A DNA stretch of 11,073 nucleotides, taken from Acidobacteriota bacterium. Its GTDB lineage: Bacteria; Acidobacteriota; Terriglobia; Terriglobales; Acidobacteriaceae. Shown piece by piece: positions 5,628 to 11,073 of the stretch; position 1 is the stretch's first letter; each line of letters opens with the position of its first letter. Position numbers and translations under genes: made by a program. The notes under the pieces were generated by a model. It was given only the letters and a program-made list of their open reading frames with translations, was not told the origin of the DNA and did no database searches. Location: assembly GCA_021802085.1 (NCBI GenBank), contig JAKAAZ010000111.1, positions 1 through 11,073 of the forward strand. The letters are read 5' to 3'.

Positions 5628-7274
5628 ATGACCTCCCGTACTCGTCGCTCGTTGTTCTTCGTCGTTGCGTTTCTCGTCGTCTGCGGTGCCGCCGGCGCTT
5701 TTCTCGATCGCAATGTCGGAGCACAGTCCTCCAACGACCAATCTACTCTACGGGACAGCCTCAAGCAGTTCACCAACGTCTATAGCGTTGTGGAGCAGAA
5801 CTACGCCGAGCCGATGACCAAGGACTTGGTCGACACCGCGGTCTATGACGGCGCCATCCCCGACATGCTGCACGTTTTAGATCCCCATTCCAACTTTTAT
5901 GATCCCAAAGCCTTTGCCGAGATGCGGGAGGAAGAAAGCGGGAAATATTACGGCGTTGGCATGCAGATCATGCAACAAAATGACAAAATTGTCGTGGTCA
6001 ACCCATTTGAGGGAACGCCATCTTTCAAAGCTGGAATCCGGCCTGGAGATGTCATTGTGGCCGTGAACGGAAAGGCGATCAACGGCACCGGTCCGGACGG
6101 TAAGCCCGCCAAGGAGGCGACCACGCTGGACGTCGCCAACATGCTAAAAGGTCCGAAAGGCACGCCGGTCGACATCACAATTTCCCGGGAAGGTACACCC
6201 CAGCCGCTCGTGTTTCATTTAATTCGTGCAGAGATTCCACGCGCCAGTGTGGACCTTGCCTACGATATTCAACCCGGCGTCGGCTATATCCACATCAAGG
6301 ATTTTGCCGAGGAAGAAACTGGCCAGGAAGTCGCCGCGGCCCTCCAACAGATGGGCCCGATTCATGGACTCATTATCGATCTACGCGGCAATCCAGGCGG
6401 CCTGTTAAGCGAAGCGGTCTCGGTTTCCGGAGATTTTCTTGAGAAGGGCCAGGTGATTGTCTCCCAACGCGGGCGCGCCTTTCCTCCCATCACCTATCGC
6501 GCCACCCGTGGAGAACAGGGACGAGCCTATCCGATCGTCGTTCTGGTGAATCGCGGAACAGCATCGGCGGCGGAAATCGTGAGCGGCGCACTTCAGGACC
6601 ACGACCGCGCTCTGATCGCGGGAGAAACCACATTCGGCAAAGGTCTGGTGCAGACCGTGTATCCCTTGTCGGACAGCACTGCGCTGGCGCTGACAACCTA
6701 CCACTACTACACGCCCAGCGGCCGGTTGATTCAGCGCAATTACACAGGCGTCTCCATGTACGACTATTTCTTTAACACTTCCGACAGGCCCCATAGCGAC
6801 GCCAACCGCGAGGTCAAACTGACCGACTCCGGACGGCCTGTGTACGGCGGCGGCGGCATTTCCCCGGACGCGCACATTGACGCTCCAAAATCGAACCACT
6901 TCCAGGATGTTCTGATGGAACAGTACGCATTTTTCAACTTTGCCGACCACTACCTTGTCAATCACACCGTGACGAAAGACTTCAAGGTCGACGATTCGGT
7001 CATCAAGGACTTCGAGGCGTTCCTAACCAGCAAGCAAATTCCGTGGACGACAGAGGACATCAGCGGCGCCCGCGATTGGATCGACATGAGCATCAAGAGC
7101 GAGTTGTTTACCTCTATCTTTGGCGAACAGGCGGGACTGAAGGTACGCGCTGCATGGGACCCGATGATTGCTAAATCCATCTCGCTGCTTCCCCAGGCAG
7201 AAGCCCTGAAAGCCACTGCACAGAAGATCATCGCCATGAAGGCCGACGCCGCAACTCCCGGAAATGCGCATTAG
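5628..7274 (+). CDS. S41-family C-terminal processing peptidase (CtpA/Tsp-like)
   Basis: The product is 548 residues from ATG 5628, with AAGGAA (5612-5617) as a reasonable ribosome binding site. The N-terminus is a signal peptide or membrane anchor (RTRRSLFFVVAFLVVCGAAGAF, about 5-26), placing the enzyme in the periplasm. A helical pre-domain (about 45-100, including VLDPHSNFYDP) leads to a PDZ domain (about 107-200; KAGIRPGDVIVAVNGKAI). The S41 core follows (about 205-372; GLIIDLRGNPGGLL, VLVNRGTASAAEIVSGAL, AGETTFGKGLVQTVYPL). The Ser/Lys dyad is S313 and K338, spaced 25 residues as in E. coli Tsp. The family cleaves exported or misfolded proteins near their C-termini. About 170 C-terminal residues, with a predicted helical 430-548 stretch, extend past the classic core. 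It is transcribed divergently from the parvulin, consistent with envelope protein quality control. Confidence 0.95.
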   Translation: MTSRTRRSLFFVVAFLVVCGAAGAFLDRNVGAQSSNDQSTLRDSLKQFTNVYSVVEQNYAEPMTKDLVDTAVYDGAIPDMLHVLDPHSNFYDPKAFAEMREEESGKYYGVGMQIMQQNDKIVVVNPFEGTPSFKAGIRPGDVIVAVNGKAINGTGPDGKPAKEATTLDVANMLKGPKGTPVDITISREGTPQPLVFHLIRAEIPRASVDLAYDIQPGVGYIHIKDFAEEETGQEVAAALQQMGPIHGLIIDLRGNPGGLLSEAVSVSGDFLEKGQVIVSQRGRAFPPITYRATRGEQGRAYPIVVLVNRGTASAAEIVSGALQDHDRALIAGETTFGKGLVQTVYPLSDSTALALTTYHYYTPSGRLIQRNYTGVSMYDYFFNTSDRPHSDANREVKLTDSGRPVYGGGGISPDAHIDAPKSNHFQDVLMEQYAFFNFADHYLVNHTVTKDFKVDDSVIKDFEAFLTSKQIPWTTEDISGARDWIDMSIKSELFTSIFGEQAGLKVRAAWDPMIAKSISLLPQAEALKATAQKIIAMKADAATPGNAH

Positions 7275-7491
7275 ACCGGGCAAGAACGCACATGTCATTT
7301 TGCCGAGTTGCAGACACATGATTTTTCTTGGAATTTCCGTGGACACTCCCCCAACGATTCCGCTACGCTTGGAAGCAATTTACTGTGCAGTTGGAAATTT
7401 ATTCAGGGAATGGCAGCGGTCGCATCCTGGTCGCGGAACGGCAATGCTGCTACCAAATAGCTCGTCCCGTCGTCTATCCCGTAATTTCTCC

Positions 7492-7497
7492 AGGAGG
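7492..7497 (+). promoter_or_regulatory. Shine-Dalgarno AGGAGG deciding a TTG start
   Basis: AGGAGG lies 5 bases before TTG 7503, optimal spacing. The membrane protein gene downstream has no ATG near its N-terminus, so this site is the main reason to accept the TTG as the start. Confidence 0.75.
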
Positions 7498-7502
7498 TTG
7501 GC

Positions 7503-9140
7503 TTGCCACTCATAGTCATCGAGCGCAAGGCGCCATCCCAGGAATGCCGCCACGCGCTCCCAACTCTAGTCACGACGACCATTCCGGCAAGACCGCGAGG
7601 ACTCCTGGATTTATGTCGGGAGCCTTTTGTGTTTCTTTCTTGCCTCACATTCCTGGCCCTGCTCATTCAGGGCTACCACCCATATGTGGACGATGCCGCC
7701 ATCTACCTGGCGGGGGTTGAAAAGGTCGTTCATCCCTCAGTCTTTCCACTGCATGCCGAGTACGTTCTGCCTCATCTGAAACATTCCCTGTTCTCCTACG
7801 CGCTCGGCTGGCTGGTTCGGGCATCGCACGTTCCTCTTCGTTTTGCGCTATTTACAAGCTATCTGGCATCGCTATGGCTGATGCTGTTCTCCTGTTGGCG
7901 CCTAACGTGTCTGATGTTCTCCACGTCTCAGGCGCGATGGGGAGCCATGCTGCTGATCACCGCAACCCTGACATTGCCCGTAGCGGGGACGGCGATCTTC
8001 ATCATCGATCCGTACTTGACGGCGCGCTCGTTTTCTACCCCACTCACTCTGTTTGCGATTGCCTACGCGCTGGAACGCCGGATGCTCGTCGCGACGCTTT
8101 GCCTGCTCGCGGCCTTCATCCTGCATCCGCTGATGGCGGCCTATGCCATTGGCTACATCCTCACCTTGGCTTTGGTGCGCGCCCGGCGCTGGGGATGGCT
8201 GACTGGCATCGCTGGCGCCGTCATGGCCCTGGGCCTGGTTGCATCCCACGCCGGAACGCTGTTGGGAGCATCTCCGTCCTATCGCGTAGCCGCCATGAGC
8301 CGTTCCTATTTTTTTCTCGGCGACTGGGCATGGTTTGAAATCTTTGGATTGTTCCCTCCGCTGATTGCCGCCGGCGTATACGTGTACCTTTCCCGCCATC
8401 ATTTCCGCCTACGTTCCAACTACAGCCTCATTTCGGCTGTGTCTCTTTATGTCGGCGTGTTGGCTGTGGTGTTTGCTCTCTGCTTTACACGCACCGACAA
8501 CTCATTCTTGCTGGCGCGACTGCAGGCGCTCCGCGTTTTTCAACTCATCTACATTCTGTTTTTTCTGCTGCTGGGCAGCCTGCTTGGCGAGTACTGCCTG
8601 CGCCGCCGTTGGTGGGCGTGGACCGGCTGCTTCGCCGCCATCGCCGCCCTTATGTTCACCGTGCAGCTCTGCATCTATCCTGCGCTCAAGCATGTCGAGT
8701 GGCCGTGGGGCCGCAGCCACAATCCCTGGGCCCAGGCATTTCTCTGGATTCGCGGCAACACTCCCAACGACGCATACTTTGCGCTCGATCCGCACTACCA
8801 GGAGCTGCCCCAGGAAGACACCCTCGGCTTCCGCGCCATGGCGCAACGAGGCGTTTTGCCCGATTGGAACAAAGATGGCGGCGTTGCAGCCATCGACCCC
8901 GCGCTCGCCCGGCAATGGTGGACTGCGGTCTCCGGCACCAGGAATTTTTCCCATTGGACCGATCGACAACGCATTCAGAACCTGACTCCCTATGGTGTCA
9001 ACTGGATCGTCCTGCCTGCCTCTGCGACCACCCGGTTCGCATGCCCCTATGTCAACTCCACCGTGCGCGTGTGCCAACTGCCTGCGAACGTGGCGGCATT
9101 GCCACCCACTTCCCTTTCCCCGGCAGACGCCCAGCCATAA
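7503..9140 (+). CDS. Polytopic inner-membrane protein of unknown function, GT-C-like architecture
   Basis: The product is 545 residues from TTG 7503 behind a perfect AGGAGG. I do not recognise a named family with certainty. About ten hydrophobic segments lie at roughly 41-57, 112-138, 146-168, 178-190, 193-226 (two), 230-250, 278-297, 308-328, 343-363 and 371-392. A soluble C-terminal domain (about 393-545) follows. The first loop after the first membrane segment carries YHPYVDDAAIYLAGVEKVVHPSVFP, with an acidic D63-D64 pair. The C-terminal domain begins PWAQAFLWIRGNTPNDAYFALDP and has GFRAMAQRGVLPDWNKDGG. An acidic first loop, many membrane helices and a C-terminal domain of this kind are typical of lipid-linked-sugar GT-C glycosyltransferases and related uncharacterised proteins; this assignment is inference. 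An in-frame tail rich in Pro/Ala (531-545) ends it. The tannase-type gene starts 102 bases on, same strand. Confidence 0.85.
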   Translation: MPLIVIERKAPSQECRHALPTLVTTTIPARPRGLLDLCREPFVFLSCLTFLALLIQGYHPYVDDAAIYLAGVEKVVHPSVFPLHAEYVLPHLKHSLFSYALGWLVRASHVPLRFALFTSYLASLWLMLFSCWRLTCLMFSTSQARWGAMLLITATLTLPVAGTAIFIIDPYLTARSFSTPLTLFAIAYALERRMLVATLCLLAAFILHPLMAAYAIGYILTLALVRARRWGWLTGIAGAVMALGLVASHAGTLLGASPSYRVAAMSRSYFFLGDWAWFEIFGLFPPLIAAGVYVYLSRHHFRLRSNYSLISAVSLYVGVLAVVFALCFTRTDNSFLLARLQALRVFQLIYILFFLLLGSLLGEYCLRRRWWAWTGCFAAIAALMFTVQLCIYPALKHVEWPWGRSHNPWAQAFLWIRGNTPNDAYFALDPHYQELPQEDTLGFRAMAQRGVLPDWNKDGGVAAIDPALARQWWTAVSGTRNFSHWTDRQRIQNLTPYGVNWIVLPASATTRFACPYVNSTVRVCQLPANVAALPPTSLSPADAQP

Positions 9141-9241
9141 AATCGAGCGCGTTCTCGGCGTCGCGCATCTGCTCGACGAATCTTCTATGGACTTCCTCGC
9201 GCAGGATGGATAATCTGTGCAACGGAAAGTTGAATCCACAC

Positions 9242-10825
9242 ATGATGATTCGAAGACTGATAATTTCCACCTGCATCATTGGCCTGGTGCCCTGTTTTCT
9301 TCCAGTGCTGCATGCCGCGAATTGTGATGCGGTCAAGGATCTGAAGCTGCCCAACACGACCATCACCACCGCCGAACGAGTGAGTTCTGGCGCAGTGGAT
9401 GTGCCCACGCTTAATCTGCCGATGCGGCGACTGCCTATATTCTGCCGCGTCGTGGGAGTGCTGCGCCCTACGCCAGACTCGGAGATCAATTTTGAAGTGT
9501 GGATGCCGGAGAACCGCTGGAACGGGCGCTTTCTCGGCGTTGGAAATGGCGGGTTTGCCGGCTCCATCGGGTATCAGGGGCTGGCAGGCAATCTGCGGCA
9601 TGGCTATGCAACGGCCGGTTCGGATGCAGGCCACCTGGGACAGGCGGAAGATGCGAGTTGGGCATTCGGTCATCCGGAGAAGATCAAGGATTATGGCTGG
9701 CGCGCCGTGCATTTGACCACCGAGCGCGCCAAAGAGATTGTGCAGGCGTATTACGGCAGCCCAGTCAAAAAGGCATATTTCGACTCATGTTCGGACGGAG
9801 GGCGCGAAGCGCTCATGGAAGCCCAGCGCTTTCCCGACGACTATGACGGGATCTTGGCTGGCGCGCCGGCGAATGCATGGAGCCACATGCATGCTTCGGG
9901 TGTCGATCTGGCCCAGGTCACGATCGGGGATCCACGGGCCTACATCTCAGCCCTGAAACTGCCTGCCATCGAGCGAAGCGCGTTGGCGGCATGCGATGCC
10001 TTGGATGGCGTAAAAGATGGGATCATCAGCGATCCGTCGAAATGCCATTTCAATCCCGAAGTGCTTTTATGCAAGGGAGAAGACTCGCTAGATTGTCTGA
10101 CTCAGCCGCAGGTGAACTCTCTCCAGGCATATTACGCAGGCGGCAAGGATAGCCAGGGTCGCTCCATTTTCCCGGGACTTGTCATGGGCGATGAGGCTCA
10201 CGGATGGCCACAATGGGTAGTAGGACACGGTCCTGGATCGGGCGATGGCCTTCAGTATTTGCAGAACTACTTCCGCTACATGGTGATGGACGATCCGAAA
10301 TGGAACATTTTGACGGCCAATGTCGACGCGTCTTTTCAGGCGGCAACCGACAAGACCGCGGCGGACCTGGATGCGACGAGTTCCGACTTGAGCCGCTTCG
10401 AGGCACGCGGAGGAAAATTGATTATGTATCATGGCTGGAACGATCCCGCCATCTCGCCATGGAACACTGTTGCCTACTACAAGAGCGTGCAGCAGCAAAT
10501 GGGAGAACAGCAGACGGAGTCTTTCCTGCGCTTGTACATGTTCCCAGGCATGGAGCATTGCGGCGGCGGACCTGGACCCGACTCCGTTGGACAAATCGGG
10601 CACGCGGCGGAGAAGGGATCGAAGTTTGGCTTATTGGATGCGCTGCAGGATTGGGTCGAACAAGGCGTTCCTGCGGGGGATGTGACAGCGACCAAATATG
10701 CGCCCGGACCCGGCAAACCCAAAGCCATCATGACTCGGCCATTGTGCCCGTATCCAATGGTGGCAAAGTATAAAGGCGCCGGCGATACCAACGTCGCCAG
10801 AAATTTCGCGTGCGCCAAAGAGTAG
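9242..10825 (+). CDS. Secreted tannase/feruloyl esterase family hydrolase
   Basis: The product is 527 residues from ATG 9242 (a second ATG follows at 9245). The frame is open further upstream to 8609, but that part is the membrane gene read in another frame and the signal peptide follows ATG 9242. The signal peptide is about 1-26 (MMIRRLIISTCIIGLVPCFLPVLHAA). The nucleophile motif is CSDGG (S184), followed by REALMEAQRFPDDYDGILAGAPA, diagnostic for the family. The acid is D401 in YHGWNDPAISP and the base H439 in FPGMEHCGGG. C183 and C440 flank the Ser and His, as in the family's active-site disulfide. DALDGVKDG (252-260) matches the calcium-binding loop of the lid. Such enzymes hydrolyse aromatic esters: gallate esters, feruloylated plant polysaccharide, or related compounds. 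The substrate is not decidable here. The residue before C183 is Ser rather than the usual Gly. The ribosome binding site is weak (GGAAAG, distant). Confidence 0.94.
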   Translation: MMIRRLIISTCIIGLVPCFLPVLHAANCDAVKDLKLPNTTITTAERVSSGAVDVPTLNLPMRRLPIFCRVVGVLRPTPDSEINFEVWMPENRWNGRFLGVGNGGFAGSIGYQGLAGNLRHGYATAGSDAGHLGQAEDASWAFGHPEKIKDYGWRAVHLTTERAKEIVQAYYGSPVKKAYFDSCSDGGREALMEAQRFPDDYDGILAGAPANAWSHMHASGVDLAQVTIGDPRAYISALKLPAIERSALAACDALDGVKDGIISDPSKCHFNPEVLLCKGEDSLDCLTQPQVNSLQAYYAGGKDSQGRSIFPGLVMGDEAHGWPQWVVGHGPGSGDGLQYLQNYFRYMVMDDPKWNILTANVDASFQAATDKTAADLDATSSDLSRFEARGGKLIMYHGWNDPAISPWNTVAYYKSVQQQMGEQQTESFLRLYMFPGMEHCGGGPGPDSVGQIGHAAEKGSKFGLLDALQDWVEQGVPAGDVTATKYAPGPGKPKAIMTRPLCPYPMVAKYKGAGDTNVARNFACAKE

Positions 10826-11073
10826 ATTCTTCGATCTTCATTTGTAGACAAAAATAGTTCAACAATCGGCCTCTCAGCAGAATCTTTGGGTTCAAAGTGG
10901 AAGAGGCAAACGAGCATCCTGCGGAGTATCACCAGCTAAACATTTCTGTTTCAACTGATTGCATAAATACATCAACAGGTTAAGCATGAGCACGTCGGGA
11001 CTTTTTTCCGGTCACCAGTTCCGCTGTCGAGCTTGCAAAATTTCAAATATCTTTGGCTAGAATTTGCGGGCGA
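10826..11073. other. Right-end intergenic region, no supported gene
   Basis: These 248 bases are more A+T-rich than the flanking genes and contain no convincing coding frame; the only ATG-led frame on the + strand (10986) stops after 24 codons and has no family features. No terminator hairpin with a T-run is evident after the esterase stop. TTGCAA (11033-11038) and TAGAAT (11058-11063) could be a promoter for a gene beyond the edge, but the 19-base spacing is poor. Confidence 0.6.

Noticed and set aside
5676..5690. Possible lipobox around C19 of the S41 protease
   Set aside because: The residues before the cysteine (LVVC) do not fit the L-[AS]-[GA]-C consensus, so an ordinary signal peptide or anchor is more likely.
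7328..7720. + strand open frame bridging the protease and the membrane protein genes
   Set aside because: It overlaps the membrane gene in another frame, and its translation has no domain or plausible ribosome binding site.
8609..9241. Upstream in-frame extension of the tannase-type gene (a 738-codon frame)
   Set aside because: It overlaps the membrane protein gene in another frame, its translation has no family features, and a clear signal peptide begins at ATG 9242.
10986..11060. Short ATG-led frame near the right edge
   Set aside because: It is only 24 codons long, has no ribosome binding site of note and no recognisable features.
11033..11063. TTGCAA/TAGAAT as a promoter
   Set aside because: The 19-base spacer and the lack of a visible downstream gene make it too weak to list as a feature.

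Overview
The window looks like a piece of chromosome from an acidobacterium-like soil bacterium (Acidobacteriota, Terriglobia type). This is an inference from the moderately high G+C, the exported tannase-family esterase, the S41 processing protease with a long C-terminal extension, the parvulin with a lysine-rich tail, and the GC-rich intergenic palindromes. No rRNA or marker gene is present to prove it.

Region 1 (1-1714) is a graveyard of mobile DNA. A transposase C-terminal tail enters from the left edge on the + strand (3-125). It abuts a decayed GH63-type glycoside hydrolase on the - strand (about 114-962). That remnant has lost its N-terminus, carries a one-base deletion near 901-903, and is joined at about 961 to an IS1380-family transposase that has lost its C-terminal part (about 962-1714). 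The open frame 845-1714 is therefore a chimera of transposase and hydrolase.

Region 2 (1715-1972) has no gene. It holds four GC-rich hairpins with A-rich loops and a short GCAACM tandem repeat, in the style of REP-like intergenic palindromes.

Region 3 (1973-5318, all - strand) reads in the order exported SurA/PpiC-type parvulin, YhaM-like OB-fold/HD exoribonuclease, EVE-domain protein. The last two are separated by 2 bases and are probably translationally coupled. The parvulin lies 86 bases upstream and may share the transcript.

Region 4 (5319-5627) is the divergent intergenic region. From it a CtpA-like S41 protease (5628-7274) is read on the + strand. Divergence of a periplasmic foldase/chaperone and a periplasmic processing protease suggests an envelope protein quality-control neighbourhood.

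Region 5 (7275-11073, + strand) holds a polytopic membrane protein of unknown function with a GT-C-like architecture and a TTG start behind a perfect Shine-Dalgarno sequence (7503-9140), then a secreted tannase/feruloyl-esterase family protein (9242-10825), then 248 bases without a convincing gene.

I found no CRISPR array, tRNA, rRNA or obvious defence system. The items most worth a second look are the chimeric IS1380/GH63 locus, the hairpin cluster, the parvulin's basic tail, and the orphan membrane protein.
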